From Pontibacter sp. E15-1 (GTDB taxonomy: Bacteria > Bacteroidota > Bacteroidia > Cytophagales > Hymenobacteraceae), in the NCBI RefSeq assembly GCF_022601975.1, contig NZ_JAKVIR010000015.1:95613-159612 (forward strand): a DNA stretch of 64,000 nt, in the 5' to 3' direction. A program made the translations under genes and the position numbers. Shown here one piece after another: positions 45,890-55,097 of the stretch. The notes beneath the pieces were generated by a model, which saw only the letters and a program-made list of their open reading frames with translations, had not been told where the DNA came from and searched no databases. Position 1 is the stretch's first letter, and every line of letters begins with the position of its first letter.

Positions 45890-46768
45890 TTAAAGAATGT
45901 TGTTGATCTGCTCTTTGATCTTCTCCAGTTCTTCTTTCATGTCCACCACGTGGTGCTGGATGGTGGCGTCGTTGGCTTTGGAGCCGATGGTGTTGATCTC
46001 GCGGCCGATTTCCTGAGAGATGAAGCCTAGTTTTTTGCCGGTTGGCTCTGGCAAGTATACCGTTTCCGTGAAATAATGCAGGTGGTTGACAAGGCGCACT
46101 TTCTCCTCGGCAATGTCCAGCTTCTCGATATAGTATACCATTTCCTGCTCAAAGCGGTTCTTGTCGAAGTGCTCTGATGTGGAGATTTCATTGAGATGGC
46201 CCCGGATACGGCCCCGGATATGCTCCATGCGCGCCGGGTCGTGCTTGTCGATCTCCGCCAGCAGAATCCGGATCCTGTCTATATACGACATGATCTCGGC
46301 TGTCAGCGCCTTGCCTTCGTCGGTCCTGAACGCATTGATGTTGTGAAGTGCCTCCTCAACCAGCGGCTGCACGTTGGCCCAGTCGGCATCGGTTACCTCC
46401 TCCTCCTGCTCCTGCTGCAGTACCTCGGGCATATGCAGCGCCAACCGGAACAGGTCGTGTTTCGACGCGCCCAGCATGTCGGCGGCGGCGTTCAGCTCGC
46501 TGTAGTAAGCCTGCAGCAGCTCTTTATTGATGTTGTTCTTCGCTTTCTGGGCTCTGTTTTTCGAGAACTCGATGTTAATACCCACCTTGCCGCGCACCAA
46601 CGCCTTCTGCACCATGTTCCGGATATCATACTCCTTGTCTGAAAGAAACTTGGGGAGCCGCACGCTCAGGTCCATACTCTTCGAGTTCAGCGAGCGGATT
46701 TCAACGGATATGCAATATTGGTCGGCATCGAGGCGTGCACTGCCAAAGCCTGTCATGGACTGCAACAT
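45890..46768 (-). CDS. yicC: YicC/YloC family endoribonuclease
   Basis: A 292-aa protein of the YicC family, shown in E. coli and B. subtilis to act as an endoribonuclease. It begins MLQSMTGFGSARL and ends with TGKKLGFISQEIGREINTIGSKANDATIQHHVVDMKEELEKIKEQINNIL, whose EIGREINTIGSKAND and KEELEKIKEQ segments are the family signature containing the acidic metal-binding residues. The middle is helical and Glu/Asn rich. It is divergent from purQ. Length is normal (about 290 aa). Confidence 0.93.
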   Translation of the reverse strand: MLQSMTGFGSARLDADQYCISVEIRSLNSKSMDLSVRLPKFLSDKEYDIRNMVQKALVRGKVGINIEFSKNRAQKAKNNINKELLQAYYSELNAAADMLGASKHDLFRLALHMPEVLQQEQEEEVTDADWANVQPLVEEALHNINAFRTDEGKALTAEIMSYIDRIRILLAEIDKHDPARMEHIRGRIRGHLNEISTSEHFDKNRFEQEMVYYIEKLDIAEEKVRLVNHLHYFTETVYLPEPTGKKLGFISQEIGREINTIGSKANDATIQHHVVDMKEELEKIKEQINNIL

Positions 46769-46875
46769 AAGCTAATCATCAGATGATACACTGCAAAGTA
46801 AGGAAATTTATCCAGTTTTGCTTGGCTGCCTGCACGAAAGCGCTTCTCCAAGTGTGTAGCCTAGCATATTTTGCT

Positions 46876-46883
46876 TAACTTTG
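46876..46883 (+). promoter_or_regulatory. -7 element touching the purQ start codon
   Basis: TAACTTTG, ending 4 bases before the purQ ATG (46888). With the usual spacing the transcript would start on the A of ATG. -33 is not TTG. Confidence 0.35.
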
Positions 46884-46887
46884 CCGT

Positions 46888-47580
46888 ATGAAATTTGGTG
46901 TAGTCGTTTTTCCGGGGTCCAACTGCGACCAAGACCTTGTTGATGCCATCAGCATTGGCGTGCAGCAAGAAGTTGTAAAGCTGTGGCACAAAGACCACGA
47001 TTTGCAAGGCTGTGATTTTATACTGTTGCCAGGTGGCTTCTCGTATGGCGATTACCTGCGTTCCGGCGCTATTTCGCGTTTCTCGCCTATTATGCAGGAG
47101 GTGATCCAGCATGCCGAACGCGGCGGGTACGTGATGGGCATCTGCAACGGCTTCCAGATTCTGACTGAGGCCGGGCTGCTGCCGGGCGCGCTGCTGCGCA
47201 ACGTGAACCAGAAATTTATCTGCGACAACGTATACATCAAGCCTGTGACCACAAACCTGCTGCCTACGCAGCTGCTGGACGTGAACAAGGCCTACAAGAT
47301 ACCGGTGGCGCATGGCGAAGGCTGCTATTATGCCGACAAGGAAACGCTGAAGCAAATGCAGGATAACGACCAGATCATGTTTAAGTACAGCAGCAACGTG
47401 GCCGACACGCATGAGCTGTACAACATCAACGGCAGCCTCCTGAACATTGCCGGTGTGAGCAACGCCAAAAAGAACGTGTTTGGCATGATGCCGCACCCCG
47501 AGCGCGCCGTAGACCCTGAGCTGGGCAACACCGATGGCCTCGCCATCTTCGAATCGATTCTTAACCTGGTGAACGCCTAG
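46888..47580 (+). CDS. purQ: Phosphoribosylformylglycinamidine synthase, glutaminase subunit PurQ
   Basis: A 230-aa class I glutamine amidotransferase that supplies ammonia to PurL in the fourth step of purine synthesis. The catalytic triad is visible: nucleophile C86 in GICNGFQ, H203 and E205 in PHPERAVDP, plus the oxyanion GG(F)SYGDYLRSGA loop. The start MKFGVVVFPGSNCDQD is the exact family start. This is the small separate-subunit form (with PurS), not the fused PurL. Its partner purS lies 9 kb away at 56461. Followed by a strong terminator. Confidence 0.96.
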   Translation: MKFGVVVFPGSNCDQDLVDAISIGVQQEVVKLWHKDHDLQGCDFILLPGGFSYGDYLRSGAISRFSPIMQEVIQHAERGGYVMGICNGFQILTEAGLLPGALLRNVNQKFICDNVYIKPVTTNLLPTQLLDVNKAYKIPVAHGEGCYYADKETLKQMQDNDQIMFKYSSNVADTHELYNINGSLLNIAGVSNAKKNVFGMMPHPERAVDPELGNTDGLAIFESILNLVNA

Positions 47581-47599
47581 TTCTCCGATTATACCTCTT

Positions 47600-47644
47600 C
47601 AGCGCTCCCCGCCTGCCTTTTTGCAAGCGGGGAGCGCTGTTTTT
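47600..47644 (+). terminator. Terminator after purQ
   Basis: CAGCGCTCCCCGC pairs with GCGGGGAGCGCTG; TTTTT follows. Confidence 0.9.
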
Positions 47645-47712
47645 CAGGGGGTTGTACAGGCGCCTGGCATGTCTTCCTGAAAACACCCCTTCGGTATTCG
47701 GCTGAAAAGCCC

Positions 47713-47720
47713 TACCTTTG
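47713..47720 (+). promoter_or_regulatory. Putative -7 element for the sulP transcript
   Basis: TACCTTTG, about 195 bp upstream of sulP and 8 bp before a 13-codon open frame. -33 region TTC. Confidence 0.4.
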
Positions 47721-47728
47721 CACCCGCT

Positions 47729-47770
47729 ATGAAAGAAGGAACGCCATTTCTGACAGTTACTCCACCGTGA
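47729..47770 (+). CDS. Possible 13-aa leader peptide upstream of sulP
   Basis: An ATG-started frame MKEGTPFLTVTPP ends in TGA, 146 bp before sulP and directly after a TACCTTTG box. It has no homologue I know, and no Cys, Met or other codon run that would point to an attenuator. It may be a chance frame in a long leader. The leader also contains T-rich stretches (CTTCTTTTTTCTTTTTTAG near 47785) but no clear terminator hairpin. Confidence 0.2.
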   Translation: MKEGTPFLTVTPP

Positions 47771-47916
47771 GCTCTTGCTGCGTACCTTCTTTTTTCTTTT
47801 TTAGTGCTGCACTAAACTGGCACTGAAGAACATTCCCCCGGTCACCCATACTATCAGCACTGGCTGCGTGCCGCTGAACCTGTTTTCCCTTTTTTAATAT
47901 TCTTTAAGTTTTAAGG

Positions 47917-49449
47917 ATGCAACCTATTTTACGCCTCTTCGACTTCAGCCAAAAAGTCGATTATAGAATTGAGATCCTGGCTGGCCTCACCGTCGCCATG
48001 ACCATGATCCCCGAGTCCCTCTCCTTTGCCATACTAGCCGGGTTCCCTCCCCTCGTCGGTTTATACGCTGCCTTTATCATGGGCCTGGTTACTGCGGTGC
48101 TGGGTGGCCGGCCAGGTATGGTATCGGGTGGCGCGGGTGCTACCGCGGTGGTGCTCATCGCCCTCATGCAGTCGCATGGCCTGGAGTATGTGTTTGCCGC
48201 CGTGGCGCTGGCCGGTGTGCTGCAAATCATCATCGGCATCTTCAAGCTGGGCAAGTTTATCCGGCTGGTGCCGCAACCGGTTATGTTCGGCTTCGTGAAC
48301 GGCTTGGCCGTGATCATCTTCATGTCGCAGATCGAGCAGTTTAAGACGGTGGTGAATGGCGAGGTTTCCTGGATGTCGGGCACCCCGTTATACATCATGG
48401 CTGGCCTGGTGGCCCTTACCATCGCCATCATCATCCTGCTGCCGAAAGTAACCAAGGCCGTGCCGCCCTCGCTGGTGGCCATCATCGTAGTGTTTGCCAT
48501 CGTGTTTGGCTTTGGCATCGACACGAAGATTGTGCGCGATATCGCCTCCGTAAGTGGCGGCTTCCCTCCTTTCCATATCCCGGAGGTGCCCCTCACCATG
48601 GAAATGCTACAGGTGATCTTCCCTTACGCCCTGATCATGACGGGCGTGGGCCTGACGGAGAGTTTGTTGACCCTGAACCTGGTGGATGAGATTACCGGCA
48701 CACGCGGCAACGGCAACAGAGAGTGCGTGGCCCAAGGCAGCGCCAACCTCCTCAATGGCTTTTTCTTCGGGATGGGCGGCTGCGCCATGATTGCCCAGAC
48801 GCTGGTAAACCTTTCGGCCGGGGCAAGGGCGCGCCTGGCTGGGATCGTAGCTGCCTTCACCATTCTGCTTATTATCCTCTTTGGGGGCCCGATCATTGAG
48901 CGCGTGCCGATGGCTGCCCTTGTAGGTGTGATGATCATGGTGGCCTTTGGTACGTTTGAGTGGATCAGCTTTAAGATTATCAATAAAATGCCGCGCCATG
49001 ATGTGTTTGTGGGCATTCTGGTGGCTGTGATCACCATCTGGCTGCACAACCTGGCTCTGGCCGTGCTCATTGGTGTGATCATCGCAGCACTGGTGTTTGC
49101 CTGGGAGAGCGCCAAGCGCATCAGGGCCCGAAAATACGTAGACAACCAGGGCGTGAAACACTACGAGATGTATGGGCCGCTTTTCTTTGGCTCTGTGGCC
49201 GCTTTCACCGAAAAGTTTGATGTGCCGAACGACCCGCAGGAAGTGATTATCGACTTTAAGGAAAGCCGCGTGGCGGATATGTCGGGTATAGAGGCGCTGA
49301 ACAAGCTGACGGAGCGCTACCACAAAGCTGGCAAGAAACTGCACCTGAAGCACCTGAGCCCGGATTGTCTGGTATTGCTTAAAAATGCCGATCAGGTGAT
49401 TGACGTCAATATCCTGGAAGATCCGAATTATGCGGTGATGGGCGACTAA
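47917..49449 (+). CDS. SulP family anion permease with STAS domain
   Basis: A 510-aa SLC26/SulP transporter. About 10-12 hydrophobic helices carry the family segments IPESLSFAILAGFPPLVGLYAAF and GGRPGMVSGGAGATAVVL near the start, and FFFGMGGCAMIAQTLVNLSAGARARLAG in the middle, which hold the anion site. The C-terminal cytoplasmic STAS domain (about 430-510, EVIIDFKESRVADMSGIEALNKL) is complete. Substrate may be sulphate, bicarbonate or another anion; a carbonic anhydrase partner is not adjacent. Long leader of about 190 nt. Bidirectional terminator downstream. Confidence 0.92.
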   Translation: MQPILRLFDFSQKVDYRIEILAGLTVAMTMIPESLSFAILAGFPPLVGLYAAFIMGLVTAVLGGRPGMVSGGAGATAVVLIALMQSHGLEYVFAAVALAGVLQIIIGIFKLGKFIRLVPQPVMFGFVNGLAVIIFMSQIEQFKTVVNGEVSWMSGTPLYIMAGLVALTIAIIILLPKVTKAVPPSLVAIIVVFAIVFGFGIDTKIVRDIASVSGGFPPFHIPEVPLTMEMLQVIFPYALIMTGVGLTESLLTLNLVDEITGTRGNGNRECVAQGSANLLNGFFFGMGGCAMIAQTLVNLSAGARARLAGIVAAFTILLIILFGGPIIERVPMAALVGVMIMVAFGTFEWISFKIINKMPRHDVFVGILVAVITIWLHNLALAVLIGVIIAALVFAWESAKRIRARKYVDNQGVKHYEMYGPLFFGSVAAFTEKFDVPNDPQEVIIDFKESRVADMSGIEALNKLTERYHKAGKKLHLKHLSPDCLVLLKNADQVIDVNILEDPNYAVMGD

Positions 49450-49469
49450 CCCCTGCCCGTTATACATGC

Positions 49470-49510
49470 AAAACGGCCACGGATCCTTACTGGATCCGTG
49501 GCCGTTTTTT
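49470..49510. terminator. Bidirectional terminator between sulP and the serine hydrolase gene
   Basis: AAACGGCCACGGATCC pairs with GGATCCGTGGCCGTTT around 5 bases; T-run on plus and on minus. Confidence 0.9.
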
Positions 49511-49533
49511 CGGTTTATACATGTTGTCTGCCG

Positions 49534-50688
49534 CTATTCAACCATCTTGTTCACCGCATCCACAAGTACTCGTACATCGGCTGGGTGGTTGTCTACCATC
49601 TCTCCCCGCTCTTTCCCTAACCGCACAATCACCAGTTCCTTTTCCGGTATCATGATGATGTACTGCCCCAGAATGCCGCGCGCGTAGAAAATATCCTGCC
49701 CCTTGTAGCCTGGCATGAGCCACCATTGGTAGCCATAAAAATCGACTTTGCCACCGCCGTCGGCCTTGGGCAGCCCGCTCGGCGTGAGCGAGGCCTTTAC
49801 GTAGGCGGGCGGCACGATGGTGTCGCCGTTCCAGAGGCCGCGGTGCAGGTATAACTTACCGAGGCGCGCAAAGTCGCGGGCGTTGGAGAAGAAGCAGCAG
49901 TAGGCTTTCTCTATACCGTCGGGCAGCTCGTCCACGCTCCATTCTGCGTTGTGGTCTGCGCCCAAGGGCTTCCAGAGCCGTTCCTCCGCCTGCTCGCTCA
50001 GGGTTTTTCCGGTGGCCGCCTGCAGCACAAAGGCAATCACCTGTGTGTCGCCGCTTTTATAGGTATAGGCCTTGCCGGGCTCCTCTACTGCCTCCAGTCG
50101 GTCAATCACTTTTTTCAGGTCTGTGCCGTAGTAGCTTTCGGTGGTCATCGAGAAGGGGTTGCTGTACGACTCGTCCCAGTTAAGGCCGGAACTCATCCAG
50201 AGCAGGTGCCTGATCTTTATTTTCGCTTTGGCCCCTTCCTTAAACGCGGGCAAAAAATCGCCTACGGGCTGCTCCACGCTCTTGATTTCCCCGTTCTTGA
50301 TGGCAATCCCCAGCAGCATGCTCACCACACTTTTGGCCATCGAGAAAGAATTGCTCAGCGACGCGTCCGAATAGCCCTGCCAGTACTGCTCATACAGGAT
50401 GGAGTCATTTTTGATCAGCAGAAACGCCACCGACTCCAAGTCCCGGTGCAGGCGCTCCAGTTCTTCCGGTAGCTCCAGGGTATTGTAAGCTGCCGCGAGA
50501 GGCCACGGCTGCGCTGTTACAGGGGCTGTAATCTCGCGCTGCTCAAATATCCTGTTGTCGTCTATGTCGGCAAAGTTGTAGAAAACGGCCTTGTACACAT
50601 AGTTCTTATCGGCCATGTGCACCCACGAGGCCAGCAGCCCCAACACCAATACTGCACCTATACCAAATCGCCTGGCTTTGCGGCTCAT
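49534..50688 (-). CDS. Serine hydrolase (class C beta-lactamase / esterase EstB family)
   Basis: A 384-aa protein with an N-terminal signal anchor (GIGAVLVLGLLASWV). The penicillin-binding-like catalytic set is present: SMAK (S116, K119) as the SxxK motif, and YKS (Y210, S212) as the YxN equivalent; the third element (HTG/KTG-like) is replaced by a Gly-rich HNH-free stretch ARGILGQYIIM. This pattern is common in esterases and D-aminopeptidases, not drug-resistance enzymes. It lies outside the cytoplasm. It is the last gene of the three-gene minus operon, 10 bp after the chimeric envelope protein. Confidence 0.88.
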   Translation of the reverse strand: MSRKARRFGIGAVLVLGLLASWVHMADKNYVYKAVFYNFADIDDNRIFEQREITAPVTAQPWPLAAAYNTLELPEELERLHRDLESVAFLLIKNDSILYEQYWQGYSDASLSNSFSMAKSVVSMLLGIAIKNGEIKSVEQPVGDFLPAFKEGAKAKIKIRHLLWMSSGLNWDESYSNPFSMTTESYYGTDLKKVIDRLEAVEEPGKAYTYKSGDTQVIAFVLQAATGKTLSEQAEERLWKPLGADHNAEWSVDELPDGIEKAYCCFFSNARDFARLGKLYLHRGLWNGDTIVPPAYVKASLTPSGLPKADGGGKVDFYGYQWWLMPGYKGQDIFYARGILGQYIIMIPEKELVIVRLGKERGEMVDNHPADVRVLVDAVNKMVE

Positions 50689-50698
50689 ATAGCGTCTG

Positions 50699-53600
50699 TT
50701 AGAAGTCGTAACCCAGGGTTACATAAAACTTAGGCCCGGTACGGTTCTCTTCCGCCTGCCCCCAGGCCATGTCGAGCTTGCCATATACCCCGAGCAGGGT
50801 GGTGCGTGCGCCCACGCCATACCCCACCAAAAAGGGGTTGCGGTAGTTCACGACAGTAATCTCAAAAGGGTCCTGATCCTGCTGCGCCTCGTTGATGACG
50901 CCGCCAATCACCCGGGTGTTGATGGAGTTGTTCCCGGTAAAGGGGTTGGCGCCGTCATAAGCGGAACCGGCATCGGCGAAGGCCGTTAGCTGCAGGTTTC
51001 GGAAAAAGCCGGAGGCAATCGGGCCATTGTAAATATACTGCACAATCGGGACGCGCAGCTCGGCGTTGGCCAGCAGGTGGCGGCTGCCGCTTCGCACGTT
51101 GTAATTGAATCCCCGCATCGGGGTAATGTACTCCAGGTAAAACAGATCGGCCGGAGCGTTGATCTCCACGTCGTTTAGCTCTGCGCTTTCGTCCTGGTCG
51201 GCCAGCAGCCAGTTGTCCATACCCCCGATCAGGAACTTTTTGCGCGAATTGCCAAAATAGGCTCCGTAGCTAATGCGTGTGGCCAGCACGATCTGCCGGT
51301 GCAGCTTCAGGTAATTCCTGAAGTCGATGTATACCTTGTTAAAGTTGCTGCTGGCTCCGTTAAACCCCTTCAGCGACAGGAACCCTGCCTTGAGCCGGGT
51401 TCCCTCCAGCATGTTGATGCCTGTGCGCACGCTGTTGTCATACACTAGCTCTACGTTTCCGCCCCAGAAATTCTCAACGCTGTCCGGCGTGATAAAATCT
51501 CTCATGTTTGTGAAGCGCGTGCTCACGAACTTAGGGATGGCATGTATGCTGGTGCTGTGGCTCAGCGGGAACACGACGGTTGGGCTCAGTTCGTTCTTGG
51601 TAAAGCGCACCTGCGAGCTCGGCACGTTCCGGAAGCCTCCTTCGAGTGTTTCGCGCTCAAACTCCACCCCAACGTCCAGCCGGTTTTTCAGATTCATGTA
51701 CTGCGCCCAGAAGTTACTGGCCCCCAGGTCGGTGCGCATAAAGGCCGTGCCCTGTATGTGATGGTTCTCAAACAGATCGCTCATGTTTACGCCTGCCACA
51801 AGGCCAAAGCCCAGCAGCGGGTCAGCATGCACCGAGGTAACGATCTCCTGCACGCTAAACCGCAAATCATACTCCTGAGGCCCGGTCATCTGAAATGGCT
51901 TGGCGGTGGTCACTCTCCGCACCGGAGCCTTGGCGCTTGTCTTGGGGGTATCGGCGGTGGCAGCAGAGTCTGTTTCAAACGCATAGTCATCGATGTCTAC
52001 CTCGCCATTCTTGCGCTTCGGGCTGGAGCGCCTTTTCACGGTGGTGTTATCTTCCTCAATCAGCTTGCGGGTGCCGGAGGCTGCGTTGCTTGTTGTGCGG
52101 GCGCGGGTCTCGAGGATGATTTGCCGGGAGGTGCGCGGAAGCTGCGCCAGCGTGGAGGGCGTAAACTGCGGCAGCAGGTACACAAAGCTCCTGGACTCGT
52201 CTTTGGCCACCAGGGCCAGCACGTTGGCCGACGGCACATAATCGTATGATTCGATGCCCTGCACAAAGCCGGTGACCGGTGTGCTGCTGTTCGTGCTCAG
52301 GTTATAGCTATACAGGCTACGGATACCGCTTTGCTCACTCAGGTATACCAGGTTGCCGTCCTGTGTCGCCCGGGGCTGCAGCTCGCTGGCGATGGAGCTT
52401 GTCAGCTGCCGGATGCGGGCATCCGCGTTTTCCTGCTGCAGCAGGAAGATATCGTAATTGTTGACCACACTGCTGAAGGTAGCCGTTGCCGCAAGGCCCG
52501 TGCTGTCGGGGAGGCGGTTGGAGCTGAAGGCAATTCCACTAGCCCCTTTCAGGAAGACAGGGTCGATATCGTCATAAATATCGTTGGTGAGTTGCCGTTG
52601 CAGGCGGCCATCGGCGCGCAGCAAAAACAGGTCGGTCTGCCCGTTGCGCACCGCGCTCACCACCAGTTCGCTGCCGTTCTCGGAGTAGCTCATGCTGCGC
52701 ACCTGCGAGAACTGCTCCAGGATGTTTCCCGGCGTAGTGAGGTTCTCCACAAACGGAATAAAGGAATAACGGCTACGGCCATCTACCTGCCGCAGCATCA
52801 TCTTGCCTCTCCTGGCCTCGATAAAGCCCAGTTGGGTGTTGGAGCGCCAGGCCAGCACCGGCATTTTGTAGTCCACCACCTGGTCGATGCTCTTGTAGCC
52901 GGCCCGCCATACCACCCTGTCTTTCCGGGTGCGCACATCCTGCACAAACACCTTGAAGATGCCGTTGTCGTTTTTCACGTAGGCCAGCAGCGTGCCGCTT
53001 GGGTTCAGCACAGGCTCGCCGTAGTAATGGCCCTCTTTGTTTTTCTTGAATAGCTTGTTCGCGTCCTGCAGCGAAGCCAGCGGGCTGTCTGCGCTGGTGT
53101 TTATCTGCACGTAGTAGTTATACCAATCCTGGAGGAAACGCTTGTACGGGATGTTGAGGCTGCTGGTAATGCCAATCTCCACGTCGCGGGTGATGCGGGT
53201 CAGGTTAAGGATATTCTGGATGGCCGTGTAGCCGTAGCGCTCCGCGATGTAGTTCCAGACGGACTGGCCGGTGAGCTCCGCGTTCACGGCGAACAGCTTC
53301 TCGGGGCGTTGCTTGTTCTGTCCCTGCTTCAGCAGCATATCGCGCACGTAGTTGTCCATCCGCACGCTCCAGCCCTCTGCCGTGTAAGCCGCCACACCGC
53401 CAATAAACCACTCGGGCAGGCGCAGCAGGTAACTGCTCTGCAAGGCCTCTTTCAGGCTCCCCCCATACATCATATCGTTCATGAGCAGCTGCGTGAGCTG
53501 GTAGCTCAGGTCGCGCTTAAACTCCGTCTGGGTGCCCTGAAACGCAAGCTCAATCTTGTTTTTCATGAAGAGCGTTTCGCCCCCCGTCTGGTATTGGTCG

Positions 53601-53923
53601 TTGTTCAGGCCGATGTTACTCTCCAATAAATCGGTGGGCGAGTTATACAGGATCAGCGTGACCTTGGCGTAGGGATAGTACCCGATCAGGCTGGTGACGC
53701 GCCGCAGCTCTTTCTCGGCATACTCAGCCGCGTTTTTGGCCGTCTGTTCCCCACCCTGGTAGAAGTAGATGTTGAAGTTCTGCGTGCCGTAAAGCTTCCA
53801 GTCAAAGTTCTTGTATTGGATCCGGCTTTTGCCGAACGTATCCCGGTTTGGCTGCGCATGCAGGGTGGCCCCCAGCAGGGAGCATAGCACGAACAGCAGC
53901 AGAAACCTTGTAGAAAAACGCAT
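50699..53923 (-). CDS. Chimeric envelope protein: inactive gluzincin-like domain, beta-propeller, outer-membrane barrel
   Basis: A 1074-aa exported protein (signal peptide ends ATLHAQ). Residues about 35-280 resemble the peptidase-MA gluzincin fold (LPEWFIGGVAAYTAEG at 169), but HExxH has become RDLSY (137-141) and the following Glu is Gly (175), so it is predicted to be non-catalytic. Residues about 300-600 hold TolB/WD40-like propeller repeats (PVLNPSGTLLAYV, SYSENGSELVVSA, PRATQDGNLVYLSEQ). A charged, Lys/Ser-rich linker (about 600-690) leads to a C-terminal barrel with Omp85-like strand pattern, GGMDNWLL and a final aromatic F. It lies 4 bp after the FAD enzyme gene. Function unknown. Confidence 0.85.
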   Translation of the reverse strand: MRFSTRFLLLFVLCSLLGATLHAQPNRDTFGKSRIQYKNFDWKLYGTQNFNIYFYQGGEQTAKNAAEYAEKELRRVTSLIGYYPYAKVTLILYNSPTDLLESNIGLNNDQYQTGGETLFMKNKIELAFQGTQTEFKRDLSYQLTQLLMNDMMYGGSLKEALQSSYLLRLPEWFIGGVAAYTAEGWSVRMDNYVRDMLLKQGQNKQRPEKLFAVNAELTGQSVWNYIAERYGYTAIQNILNLTRITRDVEIGITSSLNIPYKRFLQDWYNYYVQINTSADSPLASLQDANKLFKKNKEGHYYGEPVLNPSGTLLAYVKNDNGIFKVFVQDVRTRKDRVVWRAGYKSIDQVVDYKMPVLAWRSNTQLGFIEARRGKMMLRQVDGRSRYSFIPFVENLTTPGNILEQFSQVRSMSYSENGSELVVSAVRNGQTDLFLLRADGRLQRQLTNDIYDDIDPVFLKGASGIAFSSNRLPDSTGLAATATFSSVVNNYDIFLLQQENADARIRQLTSSIASELQPRATQDGNLVYLSEQSGIRSLYSYNLSTNSSTPVTGFVQGIESYDYVPSANVLALVAKDESRSFVYLLPQFTPSTLAQLPRTSRQIILETRARTTSNAASGTRKLIEEDNTTVKRRSSPKRKNGEVDIDDYAFETDSAATADTPKTSAKAPVRRVTTAKPFQMTGPQEYDLRFSVQEIVTSVHADPLLGFGLVAGVNMSDLFENHHIQGTAFMRTDLGASNFWAQYMNLKNRLDVGVEFERETLEGGFRNVPSSQVRFTKNELSPTVVFPLSHSTSIHAIPKFVSTRFTNMRDFITPDSVENFWGGNVELVYDNSVRTGINMLEGTRLKAGFLSLKGFNGASSNFNKVYIDFRNYLKLHRQIVLATRISYGAYFGNSRKKFLIGGMDNWLLADQDESAELNDVEINAPADLFYLEYITPMRGFNYNVRSGSRHLLANAELRVPIVQYIYNGPIASGFFRNLQLTAFADAGSAYDGANPFTGNNSINTRVIGGVINEAQQDQDPFEITVVNYRNPFLVGYGVGARTTLLGVYGKLDMAWGQAEENRTGPKFYVTLGYDF

Positions 53924-53927
53924 GCGC

Positions 53928-55016
53928 TTACAGTTGAGTGTTTTGGTGTTTTAAGTAGTCGTAATATAACGATAAATACCTCGAAATTCGTATGTCTGGC
54001 AGCAGTTCCGCCTCCCCGGCAAGGGCAGCGGAAAACTGCTGCGCCAGGTAGGGCGCCATCTGTACCCCCTTCGACCCCATCCCGTTAAAAACGCTTAACT
54101 GAGAGAATTGCGGGTGTACCCCTATGAGTGGTTTACGGTCCCGGACGGCTGGCCGGATGCCTGCCAAGTGGCGGATGGTACGAAAAGGCGTTGGCGTGAT
54201 CTGACTGAGGCGTTCTTCCAGCTCCTGCCGCCCTGCCTCGGTGGGCTGCTCGTTGGGCTCCCGCCAATTGTACGTAGCCCCCACCCGAAAGCGGCCTGCA
54301 CCTACCGGAACAACGTAAACAGCTTTGTTATAGATGCAATCTGGGTTAAAATTATCGGCCTGCACCTCCAGCACCTCGCCCTTGGTGGGCTGAATGGGCA
54401 GCCACTTGAAGTAGGGGTTGTTTACTACCTGAAACCCCTCACAGAACACAAGATGCCCGGCTTCCAGATTCTTATAGCGCACGCCTTGCCCGGTCAGCTG
54501 CAGCTGGTCCATCTCAAAGCGCTCGGGCAGCAGCAGGTTCTGCGCCAGCAGCTCTGCGGTGAGCAGGTCCAGCATCTCGGCCACCAGCAGGCTCCCGCCC
54601 CTCCCGATCAGGATGCCGCCGTGGGGGTTTTGCACTGCCGGTTGGCTTGCGCCCTGGGTATAAGTGCCCAGGATATAGTCCTGCCAGCCCTCACTGGCGC
54701 ATTTTGCCATCCACGTGTTCTGCTCCTCAATGGTCGAGAAGATTTTATAGATCGGCCTATGGGTGTAGAGCTCGCGCCCAAAGTGGGTGCCCAGCTCCGC
54801 GTAAAAGGCATCGGCGGCAGGTATAAACTCGTCTGCCAGCCACGACTTGGCAAAGCGCTTGCCCGCCACGGGGTTCAGCAGGCCGGCCGCCACCCGCGAG
54901 GCGCTGCTCGGCCGCGGCTCGTCTATAACCAAGACCCGATGCCCGCGCTTGCGTAAGGTATAGCTCAGTATGGCACCGGCCAACCCGTGCCCTACCACTA
55001 TAAAATCGTATTTCAT
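53928..55016 (-). CDS. FAD-dependent oxidoreductase (DAO family)
   Basis: A 362-aa flavoenzyme. The N-terminal dinucleotide motif GHGLAGAILSYTLRKRGHRVLVID is intact, followed by SSASRVAAGLLNPVAGKRF, and the C-terminus has AGIRPAVRDRKPLIGVHPQF with GMGSKGVQMAPYLA, the second FAD-contact region of D-amino-acid-oxidase-type enzymes. It oxidises an amine or amino acid of unknown identity. ATG at 55016 is used; a TTG one codon upstream is in frame. First gene of the minus-strand operon that continues into the chimeric protein and serine hydrolase. Confidence 0.87.
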   Translation of the reverse strand: MKYDFIVVGHGLAGAILSYTLRKRGHRVLVIDEPRPSSASRVAAGLLNPVAGKRFAKSWLADEFIPAADAFYAELGTHFGRELYTHRPIYKIFSTIEEQNTWMAKCASEGWQDYILGTYTQGASQPAVQNPHGGILIGRGGSLLVAEMLDLLTAELLAQNLLLPERFEMDQLQLTGQGVRYKNLEAGHLVFCEGFQVVNNPYFKWLPIQPTKGEVLEVQADNFNPDCIYNKAVYVVPVGAGRFRVGATYNWREPNEQPTEAGRQELEERLSQITPTPFRTIRHLAGIRPAVRDRKPLIGVHPQFSQLSVFNGMGSKGVQMAPYLAQQFSAALAGEAELLPDIRISRYLSLYYDYLKHQNTQL

Positions 55017-55050
55017 CAAAGCAAGTTACGAGATGTACAGGTGAATTTAG

Positions 55051-55058
55051 TAACTTTG
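55051..55058 (+). promoter_or_regulatory. Putative -7 element for the MBL-pssA-purS genes
   Basis: TAACTTTG, about 40 bp before the ATG at 55098, in the divergent gap. -33 not TTG. Confidence 0.4.
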
Positions 55059-55097
55059 AAAGCCAATTTTGTACATGCCCCTCAACGCAGCATAACC

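Noticed and set aside
47581..47916. Attenuator with leader peptide before sulP
   Set aside because: The 13-codon frame has no regulatory codon run, and no terminator/antiterminator pair is visible; kept only as a low-confidence feature.
49534..50688. Beta-lactamase drug-resistance gene
   Set aside because: The SxxK and YxN-like motifs are shared with esterases and peptidases; the KTG element is absent and length fits EstB-type proteins.
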